From Isohypsibius dastychi (taxonomy: Eukaryota > Tardigrada > Eutardigrada > Parachela > Isohypsibiidae): a DNA stretch of 30,212 nucleotides. Each line of letters begins with the position of its first letter. The stretch's first letter is position 1. The notes beneath the pieces were generated by a model. The model was given only the letters and a program-made list of their open reading frames with translations, made no database searches and had not been told where the DNA came from. The stretch lies in contig JAQIWT010000171.1 in the NCBI GenBank assembly GCA_034696485.1, positions 1-30,212 on the forward strand, given 5' to 3'. Below, in pieces: positions 1 to 10,536 of the stretch. The position numbers and the translations under genes are program-made.

Positions 1-1778
1 GTCAGAAAACATTTCGGCTGAGCGAAAATCAGATTTTCCAGGAACAGAATCGCTTCCGACATTCTCCCAGAATAGAAATGACCCACAGCGATCCCATTCG
101 CGGCTCCCGCGTCATTCGGAAACCTTTCAAACAGTTCCAAATAGTGATCTTTCGCCGCCGAAGGGGAATCCTCACAAGTTGTCAGAACACACCTTTGCAA
201 CAGCTTCCGGTACTCGTTTTCAGGAAAGAGTTTTTCGTACTCACCGAAACAAACTGCCGCCATTTTCGGAGAGCCAATATCACAATAAAGCAAACCCAGT
301 TGATGCCATAGGTCTCCCAGTTTTTCCGGATGTAATTTCATCAGTAAGTGAATGGTTCTCAGCGCAGTATCAGAATCTTCCGAGGAAACCGCTGCGGCAA
401 CAATGTGGTATAATGTCACCATTCGTCGCTTTTTCCAAACGTCCAGAAACATCTCACGTGAAACCGCTGGCGGAAAAAGCCCGGAAGATGCATCCGCAAT
501 AATTCTCTCGACCTTCGTACGAATGATGAACAGGCGTTCCATGGACAATCTGTGTGAACCTAAATAACAAAATAAGGTTCACAATTTTTTTATCCTGAAT
601 ATCATTTGTGTTGACATTTGCAGAATGCCAATAGTATTTACCTAATAATAGAGGAATGCGAGCATGGAGCAAGCGCATGTGAAAAGGAACCATCGATCCG
701 TTCCGACATCCCATAAATTCTTCACCAAAATATTCCAGAAATAAATCAGGGTTTTCAAGGTCACCAAAAGCTTCGATTTCTTTAGCCGCAAGTTCCGTTT
801 GATCCATAAACAACAACGAAGCTATCCGGAAGTACCACAACATCAACGAATTTGGAGAATGTTTTGTTAGAGTTCCCGACTTTCCTATTCCCTGGTCGCA
901 CAACTGCAAAAGACGTGCGGAGAGGTTCGCAGCTGAACTGTAAAATCCTTTTTTCAAAAGTCTACGAATGTCGTTCTTGTTGAGTAATTCGCCGGGATTA
1001 TCAGCAATTAAACTTGGCGAAATCGTTCCAACAAGCCGCAATGCGAGATCAAATGCGGGATTTTTGAAGAGTCGATCAGACATTATTCCAGGTTTGGTTT
1101 GCTGGTCAGCGCCGATGAAATCAGAAGGCGGTACAGAAGCTGCGATTGCCGAGAGCGCACATGCAGTTCTTTCGCTTGGAATCCAGGCGGAAACGATTGC
1201 AAATGGAATTTTCGAATCTTCGTCAAAAAGCAGCTCCGCAAGCGATTCCACGGACTTCAGACTTCCCAACGAAAACTCCCCTAAAATATAAAAAGTTTCT
1301 CCTCGTTGTTCAAAAAATTTGGTGAAGGCAATTTGTGATTATTTCTAACAATTCTAAACAATTCGAAAACATCACTGCAACGCTGGAAGATTCACAAACC
1401 TGCACCGATTTTTGGTTCCAAAATTGTCGAGCCTGCTCCGGTGGGGTAAGAGTGATCAACGCTCACACTTGTCGCAGAAGAACTTGTTCTTTCCAAATCG
1501 GCTTCTCGCATAAAAGAATGACCTCGTGGTGGACGCACCGGAAATGTTTCGGTTTCGTCAACCGTGCCGAACGAGCCATACAAATTATTCGAGCTGGTGT
1601 TTGGACTAACCGAGAAGGACCCGGACAGCCCCAGCACAGCATTTTGCTGAACATTCTGCGCCAAAGTGCCTGCTTCAACCGGGGGATGTGATGATCCAGC
1701 TGGCAAACCAGAAAAAACGTTCGATGGTGGCTCAATGAAGCTGACTGGTGGTCGTGCTCCCAGAGATGGATGATCCAT
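1..1778 (-). CDS. TRAPPC12: TRAPPC12, trafficking protein particle complex subunit 12 (3' end off window)
   Basis: Three exons are visible: 1778-1400, 1280-642 and 559 to the window edge, all joined in phase 1 with GT/AG introns of 119 and 82 bases. Exon 1 encodes a Ser/Pro/Gly-rich, probably disordered N terminus starting MDHPSLGARPP. Exon 2 carries the family core, including LMLWYFRIASLLFMDQTELA and, after PDLFLEYFGEEF, the block GSMVPFHMRLLHARIPLLLG, which matches vertebrate TRAPPC12 closely. Exon 3 continues into helical TPR-type repeats (KLHPEKLGDLWHQLGLLYCD) and is still open at base 1, so the last part of the protein is missing. From the family, TRAPPC12 is a TRAPPIII subunit acting in ER-to-Golgi traffic, with a reported kinetochore role in mitosis. 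The next gene to the right runs divergently, about 960 bases away. Confidence 0.9.
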
Positions 1779-2739
1779 TATTTATAATAACAGGATATCA
1801 CTGCAGATTATGCGGTTTTCTGGAATCACATAAATTGTTTCGCTCAAACAAAACCGTTCTGAATGAAACGGAAGCATTGTTTGTTGTGGTTTTTCCGACC
1901 TGACTGATCGGAAGGGCCGGAGGGGGCAAGCTGGTACCCCTGAGGGGTCCTATAACGAGCCTGATCCGTGACCCTTCAAGTCGCTCGTTCAAATGTTTCA
2001 TTTTTCATTTAGCTCAATCTTGACACTCAACATCTCAAAAAGCACTGACTTACAAAATCCGTGGGAGTTTTCGTGCTCAGGTCATGGAGGATCTGAATGC
2101 TAATATTCCCCCGGCCTCGCGACAAATCGCATCAAAACAGCAAAAACTAAAATTCAAAGTTTTATTTGGATCTTTGTAATATTTTTTTTCACTCCAGGTG
2201 GACACTACTTCCGGTTGCGAGTCAATGCCGGTTGAAAATTATACCATGCGTATCGATTCCTTCCCTCAACAACGACGACAGGAAATGCGAACCATTTTCT
2301 GCGCTGGGCTTTAGTGCGCTTATTTAGCTTCTTTTAGAGAGTATAATCAAGACAGACCACGTCCACATTTATCCTTCGTTATTCCATTTTCTTTTCCGAA
2401 CTCGCGTGGGTGGTAGCGTTTATTTGATGAGACCCAACCGGCAGCCGAGAAGCGAGCTTACCAGTCCTGCATATTCTGCATATTCCACTGTCTTTCTTTG
2501 TGGATTTGGCAGAAGACGAAATTGCGTTCTTGCCTGGTGGAATAAATAAACGAGTTTCTGACACATCTCATCGCCTTATTTTCTGCATCCCGCATATTTA
2601 TATCTTGTTTTTGTCGGCCACCATTTCCACGACCTATTGTTCCATTTGATTTATGATATTCGCATTCATCATTTGCATCTAACTGTTTACTTATTTATTT
2701 GGTTCCTTTTCATCTGAGAAGAAATCCAATCAACCAAAA
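1779..2739. other. Intergenic, divergent promoter region between TRAPPC12 and the four-helix gene
   Basis: No supportable gene. The stretch lies between two divergent start codons, so it should hold both promoters. Visible items are an ETS-type ACTTCCGG word at 2207-2214 and a short palindrome, ACCCCTGAGGGGT, near 1935-1947. Short open frames here lack splice support or family resemblance. Confidence 0.6.
2207..2214 (+). promoter_or_regulatory. ETS/GABP-type motif ACTTCCGG
   Basis: Exact ACTTCCGG in the divergent intergenic region, about 430 bases from the TRAPPC12 start and 530 from the plus-strand gene start. ETS/GABP sites of this form are common in housekeeping promoters. Function here is inferred from position only; the word also occurs in introns elsewhere in the window. 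Confidence 0.25.
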
Positions 2740-3844
2740 ATGGACCGGAAACCAGCCAACAGACAGTTTTCTAGCGGTACCGTCAGTTTTGCCCCACAAG
2801 GATCATTGAAAAAGGAGTTTAGAGATGCTGAACGACAAGATTCGATTGGAGGAGGTATTTTACGGGATACTTCAAATACGTATCTGTTGCAACCTCGCAA
2901 AGAAAGTCTAACCAGCAGCCATGGGAAAATTGATAAGGACCCACAATATTATGACTGCAGATTTCAAATGAAATGGCGGGTTCTGTCGTATCTTCAGATT
3001 ATATTTGGACTTCTCTGCTTCTTCGTCGACTTGTACAGTACGTTGTTTACATTTCCAGTTTCTTGCACTGAAGCTTGTGCGAAGATAGTTTTTTGCGGTT
3101 TTCCTTCAATCGCACCTAATTTTATGCAATTTATTCTTCGGAAAGATTGATATATACTATCATATATTAGTATATTATATTACTAATATGTACCGTAGGT
3201 ACTATTCTGGATTGTTACATTACCATCAGTCTCTTTTATAATGATAATTTATTAGCATTATTATGAACATTCTGCTGTCTTTTTGTAATGATAGTTGATG
3301 AGCTGACAATGCGCCCTAAATGCGTCCTAAATTCATCAGACTGCTTTTTCAGGCCATTTCCCGTTATTTTCATGCGGCTGGATCTTGAGTGCCGGCGCTG
3401 ACTGGCTTTGGTGAGTGCACATTAGCCAAAGCAATTTGGTTAATTGTTTTATAAATGGTTTTTAGGTTTGGAACCTGGATCGGTATTCTTAATTTCCTAT
3501 GCGGGGTTGTAGGAGCGGCTGCTCGTCTCGGTGACCTTTCGTTTGCGAATCATAAATTACTCCGCCGGATGTATTTTCTGCTGAACTGCTCGTTCATCCC
3601 ATTCGTCAACGGTATCGGGCTTACGTCTTATGGGATAACATTATCATCCGTCGCGCTGATCTGCAACACATCGGTTCCGCTCTACTTCACGGCTGTGATG
3701 GCTTTCATCAGTTTTGTTTTGTTATTGATATGCCTCTTGTTGAATATTCTCGGAGTTATTTATCAGGTGTGCGCCACGATTAAATGTAAATGCTGGGTTT
3801 GCGATCCAAAAAACCAAACGGCGCGTGGATATGCTCGCACCTGA
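2740..3844 (+). CDS. Four-transmembrane-helix protein, family not recognised
   Basis: Exons 2740-3037, 3353-3410 and 3466-3844 join in consistent phase to give 244 aa. The first 85 or so residues are polar and likely cytosolic (MDRKPANRQFSSGTVSFAP...). Four hydrophobic segments follow: VLSYLQIIFGLLCFFVDLY; a stretch with WILSAGADWLWFGTWIGIL; a stretch with RMYFLLNCSFIPFVNGIGLT; and a long one with YFTAVMAFISFVLLLICLLL. A Cys-rich tail (CATIKCKCWVCDP) closes the protein. The topology recalls MS4A/MARVEL-type four-helix membrane proteins, but I see no diagnostic motif, so no function is assigned. The start has an A-rich context (CCAAAAATGG). Intron 1 (315 bases) is longer than usual for this window and has AT-rich sequence at its start. 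Confidence 0.75.
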
Positions 3845-4966
3845 ATTTGCCAATCGATACTCGCGTATGTGACATCCTCGACCTATTTATCTGAAGGACC
3901 CACAAAACCGGAAGTCAAGTGGAACAGGCGGAAACTGGAGTGATCGACCCGTTATGCTTGTCGGATAACAGACCCTTTGTCCCGGTCCCCGCTTCTCTTT
4001 ATCTAGATGTTGTTCATGTCAGATTGCGCTCGTAAACAGCGGACTATCTGGATCACTTTAAAAGATTTTTTAGTTTGTTAGTTTGAGAACGTCGTGTACT
4101 GTTATCTATTTACGATCAATTTGTTCATGTTTTTGGTCAAAACAAATTATATATTATTTAAAAGCAGCAATCTCGTTGATTACTCTTCGACATTTCAGTC
4201 GCAACCGCGGGGAAGACACGATGCGATCGATGTTTTCCTTCTATAGCTCAGGTTCCAGTTCTAGTGCTGGATGTCTTGTACTTCTGAAACGATTATTCGA
4301 AATATACCTATACCTAACAAGGAAGCCAGAGAACAAATATACGTTCAGTTATGTATTATATATATGTATACTATACTAAATATGTCATGATATTATATGT
4401 CATGACCTATTTTATCATTATTAATTTTGTGTACAAGTACGTATAAATATGTATGAATACATTAAATTATTATTTATATTGTATTATTAAGATGTGTACA
4501 GTATTATATATTTATTATACCTGTATACTATGTCATCCGGTAATGTAGATTGTTCAGAAAAACTCCCCACCCTCCAGCTAGATGGCGCCACCATACGAAA
4601 GGTCATCCTGTACATGGCAATCGGTACATCAGCCGAATTTCAGACTTGTTTGGAAATCGCCTCAAACAGATGGAAAATAATTTGTAGATAGCCTTCCTCC
4701 TCGGTAGCTTAAGCTGTGGCCTTTAACGGGAAACGCGCTCCACTTTCTTCCGTCCATGGAACTGCCGAACTGGAGGTAAGAAGCCAGAAATCTCGTTTTT
4801 GTTGAGGGAGATAACGATTTTCTCCTACAGGAATTCCTTGGCTTGTTGCCAATACCGCGATTGAGATATTTCGCCGTCGTTCGTTTGTTACGACTTCATC
4901 AGATCCATTGAGCACTTTCTTCCAAGAATTGCAGTTGTTGGCTTATCGCTTCAGCACGAGCAAATC
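3845..4966. other. AT-rich intergenic region
   Basis: No supportable gene. From about 4330 to 4530 the sequence is very AT-rich, with repeated TATA/TATG runs (simple-sequence-like). Open frames of 60-100 codons here have no splice partners and odd composition. The right end should hold the promoter and 5' UTR of the PWWP2 gene. Confidence 0.5.
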
Positions 4967-7585
4967 ATGGCGGATCAAGCGATTCAGCTACCGGAAGCTG
5001 CCACGACAACTTCGAAAGAACGCATTTTTGTTGACATCGATGGTGGATCGATCGAGGAAGATGTTCTTCTTTGTAGCGTCACGCATGGAGGATTCACGTT
5101 CCGCGGAGCTTTGTTGAAAGTCAAATCATGGTTAGAGCTGATGGATCTAATTGGGTGGATGGATTGTTATATAATTGAGAATTACGTTTTCACGCATTTT
5201 TTTGACTTTTTTTCAAGTACAAGAAATTTTCCGTTGTCGTTCACGTATTTCTGTTATTTTTGTCTATCTGAGGCTGGGGTTTTTCAGTATTAGTTAAGGG
5301 CTGGTTTTCGAGAATATTGGGTACTGATCAGCTTTTTCTTTTTTAGGCCGTGTCCCAGCATTCCTCCACTTTCGACCTCACCCGCAGTTGCCAGTTTCAC
5401 TGCAGAGTCAACGGAGAAGCCAGATAATCTACCTCCGAATGGGGATCAGGCAGTAGAATTAAGCGAAGTTGCCCCTGGTCTGGCTCAGGTTCCGTCTTCG
5501 GAAGATCTGGAAAAGAAGCCAGTGCCGGAAAATTCGGATTTTGCTGCCATTCAGCATCGTTGGTCTTATTTCCAGAAAAATGTGCCGAATTTGCCCAGAA
5601 AGAATTTTCCTTCGAGACGGGAAAGGGATCGGCTTGACCAGGTTCCCAAACTCAGGTGAGAATTATGTAACGAAATGCGACGTGTTGGAATGCTGTCTAG
5701 CGGATTACATAAAGCTGATCGTAAAGTTTGTTGACTGATAATTCTTTCATCATCATAAAATATACAATAGAAAATTCGAAATTTTGTGAATGGTTGAACT
5801 CACATGAGAACGAACCGTAGCTTCGCCAATCGCTTTTTTTTTATTCTGAGAAATTTCTTGAGATCCATTATTTTGCAGACCTCGGAATTTTTTGTGTGCC
5901 AAGTGTAAATTCGCGCTTCCCGGATTCAGTCGGGCAACTTCTCAGAACGTTCCCGCGGGAGCCAATTCTAACGGGATACCATCAGATTTGGACAACAATT
6001 TAAATCCAAACAGCAACATTTGTACCTCGCCCTCTCACATTAGAAAGGGTAAACTCCCTTTGAAACGCGGCATTGGTAACAGAGCGGGAACTTACGATAA
6101 TTCCCCTAACGACTGGGGCACTGACTCGTTGGTGGACACTTTGAAATCGGAAGAATCAGGTGAGGTTTTAATTCAAAAGCAACTTCAAAAACCGACCGGA
6201 ACGTCCCGGAAAGATAAAACATCGATGCTTGGGAAAAGAAAAAGGATGTTGGCCTCCGAAGGACTTCCGAAAATTTCACTTCCTCCAGCAGATGAACCGG
6301 AAACCAGAATGCAGACCATGGCGACAGTTTTGACTCCACCTTCCGGAGACAATGGTCTGAAGATGAAAATTAAGTTATCCGCTTCAACATCACCACTTCC
6401 GAGCGCTGAAGACAAGGTGAAAATAAAACGCACCCGTGAGAAGAAACATAAGCCGGTCGTTGAGGTTGAGGATGATGATGACGATGATGACCGGCCTCGA
6501 CTTCGAATCGATGACAGTTTTCCAGCTGAATCCGCTGAAGATGCCCTTCTTTCTCAGCCGTCGACATCTGATCCTTCAAGTAATTCATCCGTTCCGCATG
6601 CTCCGAAAAAAAGAAGAACAAAAATTGCCACTTTATCTCCATCGTCTTCCGGAATTTCTATCGAGAAGGTATTTAGTCATAATCCGTTTTCGTTTCGTGG
6701 TTTTCATCTCTGACTGACGGAATGTTCTTTTCTAGAAAGAACAACCGCGCCTGGCGGCTTCCGGAGAAGCGTTTTCAAATAACTTGCCAACCCCTGTTGC
6801 TCGGGCTGTAACCGAATGTTTAACGAAAGATGGACGCACTTTTGCGGTTGGTGACATCGTTTGGGGAAAAGTGAGTCTTCTTGTCTGCATCGTCTGATTC
6901 CCGCTGAAATCGCTTTTTTGTAGCTGACCGGTTACCCGCATTGGCCGGGGAAAATCAACCATATTGGTATGATTTGATTTCGGGTTTTTGAGTTCGATAA
7001 TTCGAACGTTTGTTATTGTAGTTGTTTGTGATGATCCGATGCTTGAGCGGAGCGCTTCTGCATTGACATTAACCGATTCGAAATCCTTGCCGATACTGCA
7101 GTATCAAGAGGCCCAGATTGAGTGGTATGGACAGAAGGCGTCCATTTCGTATATCGGTAATTCTTTCTAAACGGTTTTCTTACTGCTCATCAGAGCTATT
7201 GGTTAATTTATTTGCAGAAGTGAATCAGCTCAGTCATTTTGTGGAAGATTTTGAAAAGAAGTTCAAGCCGAAATTGAGGGGGTCCTACGCAGAAGCCATT
7301 AAAATTGCAAATGAGGCTGTGAGAAATCACTGCAGAAATGCCGGACCGGAAACTGGTCAAGACGAGGAACCGGAAGAGAAGGATATATTTTCTGAACTTG
7401 CTGCAATGGAAGTACGGAAAGCTCAAGACAATCTCGCCACAAACAGCTCTCCACCCAAGACATCTTCTGGAAATGATATTTATGAATTCACAACCAACGA
7501 TATTTTCGGTCGACCTTCCGGTGGACAGCGGCCACGAGATTCGAGTTTCTCAAATTCTACTTTTAATTCAGGACAATTCATGTAA
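4967..7585 (+). CDS. PWWP2: PWWP2A/PWWP2B orthologue, PWWP-domain chromatin reader
   Basis: Seven exons: 4967-5130, 5347-5655, 5879-6668, 6736-6870, 6924-6966, 7022-7156 and 7218-7585; 647 aa. The N terminus (IFVDIDGGSIEEDVLLCSV then GGFTFRGALLKV) aligns with the conserved N-terminal block of vertebrate PWWP2. At the start of exon 3, RPRNFLCAKCKFALPG matches the PWWP2 CxxC segment. A low-complexity basic/acidic middle holds an Asp run (near 6470-6490) and Lys/Arg patches resembling nuclear signals. The PWWP domain begins near residue 453 (GRTFAVGDIVWGK) and continues with LTGYPHWPGKINHI and QYQEAQIEWYGQKASISYI. Here the name-giving motif reads PHWP. PWWP2 proteins bind H2A.Z nucleosomes and methylated H3K36 and link to NuRD-type deacetylase; that role is from the family. 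One copy is seen, so A versus B cannot be assigned. Confidence 0.9.
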
Positions 7586-8002
7586 GAACTGGTTTCTTTT
7601 TTTATTTTCGGTGCGGTGCTTACCGTTTGGTCATTGGGTTTTGATGACTGACTCGTGATTGGTTTTTTTATCCGATGCTTAGATTTATGGGGTTCTCTGG
7701 GAGATTTTCTTTTGCACATGAAAGTTCTTTTTTAAATGCCGTGTAGTTTATGCCACGTGATTCTGATCGATACATAAATATTCCGTTTGGGCTCCAGTCG
7801 GTTTGCTTATTAACCTGGTGCTCAGAATAATCGATTTTACCACACTAGTTTCACCTGAAAATATTGATTTCTATCGGACTGATTCATGTGCCAGCTTTAA
7901 TCTCAACCATGAGGCATACGGATGAACCGTTTTCTTTTACCAGAAATGCAGGAGAATATATTTTCGAGATGATTATCCGGAAATTCTAGATAGAGAGCTT
8001 TA
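7586..8002. other. Intergenic spacer between PWWP2 and B9D2
   Basis: About 417 bases with no supportable gene between two plus-strand genes. It should contain the PWWP2 3' UTR and B9D2 promoter. No motif stands out. Confidence 0.5.
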
Positions 8003-8731
8003 ATGGCCGAAATCCATGTGGTCGGACAAATAGTTGGTGCCAGTGGTTTCCCCAAAAAGAAATTATTTTGCGTTTGGGAGATGGTTGCAGGTATGGAAAA
8101 TTCATATTTCTTCAAGAAACAGAAATAATTTTATTTAAATCGAAGGTGGTGGTTGGACTTTGATCTCTGGAGACAAAGATGGTCAGACCCAAGTGGACAC
8201 TCCGGAAATGGATGATTTTGCCTTGTGGTCTCATCCAATAGATCTACATTACGCCACTAAAGGAATTCAAGGTAATTGTCCGCTAAATTTGTCTTTTCTA
8301 ACTGTCATTGTGGTAGATTTTAGCTGACTACAGAAAGAAGTTTGGTTATAATATTTCAAATATTTTTCCTTGTTTCTTGCTGAACTGAACTTCTCTAAGA
8401 AACACTTCTGGTTTTAGGTTGGCCGAAAATGACTTTTCAAGTTTGGCACGTTGATGATTATCAAAGATTGGAAATATATGGATATGGTTACTGCCAAATT
8501 CCCAGTTCGCCGGGTGATCATGTTGTAACGGCCTCGACCTGGCGTCCAGTTGGAACCTCACGGGACCGGCTTTTTTCGCATTTTCTCGGTGGTGGACCAA
8601 CTCTTAGAAATTTTGATGTCGTACATGAAGGGACAGATCGCCACCGGCTTTTTACAGAATCAATGGGAACAATTCATTTGCAACTCGGAGTGATACTACG
8701 AAATTTTGAAAACTTTGGGGTCCAGTCTTAA
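8003..8731 (+). CDS. B9D2: B9D2, B9-domain protein of the ciliary transition zone
   Basis: Three exons, 8003-8090, 8146-8271 and 8418-8731, give 175 aa, the same length as human B9D2. Nearly the whole protein is one B9 (C2-like) domain. It starts [16 protein letters not shown]; the middle has [20 protein letters not shown] then [20 protein letters not shown]; later come [19 protein letters not shown] and FLGGGPTL; the end is [20 protein letters not shown]. All are hallmark B9D2 positions. In the family B9D2 works with B9D1 and MKS1 in the MKS module of the ciliary transition zone, gating membrane protein entry. An AATAAA lies immediately after the stop (8732-8737), giving a very short 3' UTR. 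The neighbour on the right, transcribed toward it, is also ciliary. Confidence 0.95.
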
Positions 8732-8737
8732 AATAAA
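8732..8737 (+). terminator. Polyadenylation signal AATAAA of B9D2
   Basis: Canonical AATAAA begins one base after the B9D2 stop codon. It is the nearest signal and would give a short 3' UTR. Not proven; cleavage site unknown. Confidence 0.5.
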
Positions 8738-9058
8738 AGTTGAGCCCAGTTGTGAATTGCTGTGGAGATCAAAAAGATGATAGAGAATATCATGGCTTAT
8801 CTGGCATAAAAATAATATAGCTGATGATTTGCCAAAGATGGTGAATAGAATTCCAGAGAAATCGTTATGTTTAATAAAATCCCGGTCAAGTAAGGCGTAT
8901 CCGTATGGCGCAGTCGGTAAGCAGCTGAAAGTGGAAACGAACAATTATCGTTTTGAATATCTTCAGGGATTTCTGTAGGTCGATCGGGGCGGATGAACCT
9001 GTTCAAGAGGCGAAAGCGGGACATCTGCACAAGCTCCTATAAACAACATAAAAGTCGA
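8738..9058. other. Convergent 3' spacer between B9D2 and the CFAP107-like gene
   Basis: About 320 bases separating two genes that run toward each other. No coding exon is supported. A tRNA A-box-like word (TGGCGCAGTCGG near 8905-8920) is present without a matching B box or acceptor stem. Confidence 0.45.
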
Positions 9059-10133
9059 TTACCAAATAAATTCCATAGAATAGTCTTCATTACCCAAATC
9101 CGCTCGTCGAAAAGCCACAAGTGGTTTCTGCTTCGGTATACAGCGGTTGTCTTCGAACGGGAATACTGCAAGATTCAGATACCGGTCCGGTCCATATGAC
9201 ACGTTGTACGTAGTGGCAAAGTGATGTTTCCGTTGGGCTTCTAACAGAGCTTGCTTTTTGCGGTATTTTGCTCCCAGACCCCAATTTATTTGAACAGGAA
9301 AAAAATCTGGAAGCAGAAAATTAATCATGACTGTAATAAGTCTGCAACAGGAGAAACTTCACCGTTTTTATGCTGGCAGATTTTGGGCGCTTTATACGCT
9401 GGCTCGTATCCTTCATAAAAATGAGTCCATTCAGGATGGGCGTAACCGAAAGGTCATCAGTTTTTACCCTCGTACATATGATGATTTTCCCTTGGAATTC
9501 CGCATTTCATTCCTCCGCTATTATCGACATCGTTTTTGTCATAAACGAATGTCCATCTTTGCTCCTAAGGAAACAGAGCACTTGAACCGGAAGTGATAAA
9601 ATAATGCCATTGATTCTTTTGACCATACATCCGTTTCGTTAAAGGGAACATTCGCATGCCTTCTCGTAGGTATTCCGGTACAATATCCAACTTTCGGCTT
9701 GAAACAAGCATCGTCATTTGCAAGACATGGCGGCTGCTCCCGACATTGTAAGCGCTCGATAACCTGGATTGGGAGGACAACAGCTTAGGAATAATACAGT
9801 ACGAGTTAAACCTTATTCTCTCGTACAACTAACATCGTCTTGAAATTCTTTCTTGCATGTCAAATCTTCCGGACTTCCGACTTTTCCAGTTATCTTCCAG
9901 TCAAAAGTTTTCGGTTGGATATTCGCAAGAAGCTGTCAGAATACGCATATCAAATGAGAAAGTTCGTTGAATTGATGTTCGCGTACGTCACTTTGATATT
10001 TCCGGCGAACACGATCTTCCACCCAGTTTCCGACCTTGACTTCCCCCCGGTACACATTCTGTATCTTATTCAACTCCTGTCCGGTTCGCAGGAAAGCCTG
10101 GTATGGTTGGTAGGTTCCCGCCGAACTGGCCAT
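9059..10133 (-). CDS. CFAP107: CFAP107-like ciliary microtubule-associated protein
   Basis: Six exons, 10133-9987, 9932-9834, 9763-9629, 9564-9468, 9410-9363 and 9306-9059, join in consistent phase to 257 aa. Near the N terminus KVGNWVEDRVRRKYQ resembles the conserved GNWMEER block of CFAP107 (formerly C1orf158). A middle segment with RWTFVYDKNDVDN parallels the YLISTYDDHYNRHG region. Near the C terminus FFPVQINWGLGAKYRKKQAL parallels the block that reads NYGLYEQLKQRQ in the mammalian protein. CFAP107 is a microtubule inner protein of motile axonemes; that role is from the family. Several alternative frames stay open across the short introns, so splice sites between 9557 and 9640 were chosen by phase (GTATGG donor at 9628, acceptor ending at 9565). 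Identity rests on scattered motifs, not a full alignment. Confidence 0.65.
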
Positions 10134-10536
10134 GATGTAAAGAAACGATGGTGAATTTACAGTAGAAATTACTCCATCTCTGAAGTCAACGACAAGTTTG
10201 TAAACGCCAAGTCTCGTTACCATGAGTAGCCAAAAGGTCACCTTCTCGGCGTTTCCCGGAAAACCGAAATGCTAAACTTCGAAGTTGTGAATAAATCAGT
10301 ATTTGCAAAAATATTGTGACTCGAACATCGCTAATTTTATTCAACGCAAACTTTTATTATAAATGCAACCAACCGCCTTAAACTCAAGCGTGGTCAATAA
10401 CAAAAAATGCACTATAAGTTAAGTTCATTTTCAACCGCATTTACCCACTAGGGTATATGTATACTGGATTATGTTGACAAAATCGAAGCAAATATTCATG
10501 TGCCATAAAACATTTAAAACACAGAAAATGAAAGCC
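10134..10536. other. Spacer between the CFAP107-like gene and KPNB1
   Basis: About 400 bases holding the KPNB1 3' UTR and the upstream region of the CFAP107-like gene, both on the minus strand. Minus-strand AATAAA signals lie at about 10336-10341 and 10353-10358, roughly 180-200 bases past the KPNB1 stop. No gene seen. Confidence 0.5.

Noticed and set aside
1797-2001. 67-codon minus-strand frame upstream of TRAPPC12
   Set aside because: Lies upstream of the TRAPPC12 start, is not in a supportable splice relation and shows no domain character.
4083-4691. Open frames in the AT-rich spacer
   Set aside because: Low-complexity composition (Tyr/Leu/Ile-rich from TATA runs), no splice partners and no resemblance to known proteins.
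8895-8985. tRNA-like A box TGGCGCAGTCGG
   Set aside because: The A-box word is perfect, but no acceptable acceptor stem, anticodon arm or B box follows at the right spacing; at most a decayed remnant.
9468-9828. Alternative CFAP107 reading using the minus frame MYERIRFNSYC... through 9565
   Set aside because: It would require an intron of about 25 bases or a phase clash with the next exon; the phase-0 model with a GTATGG donor at 9628 and 64-base intron is consistent throughout.
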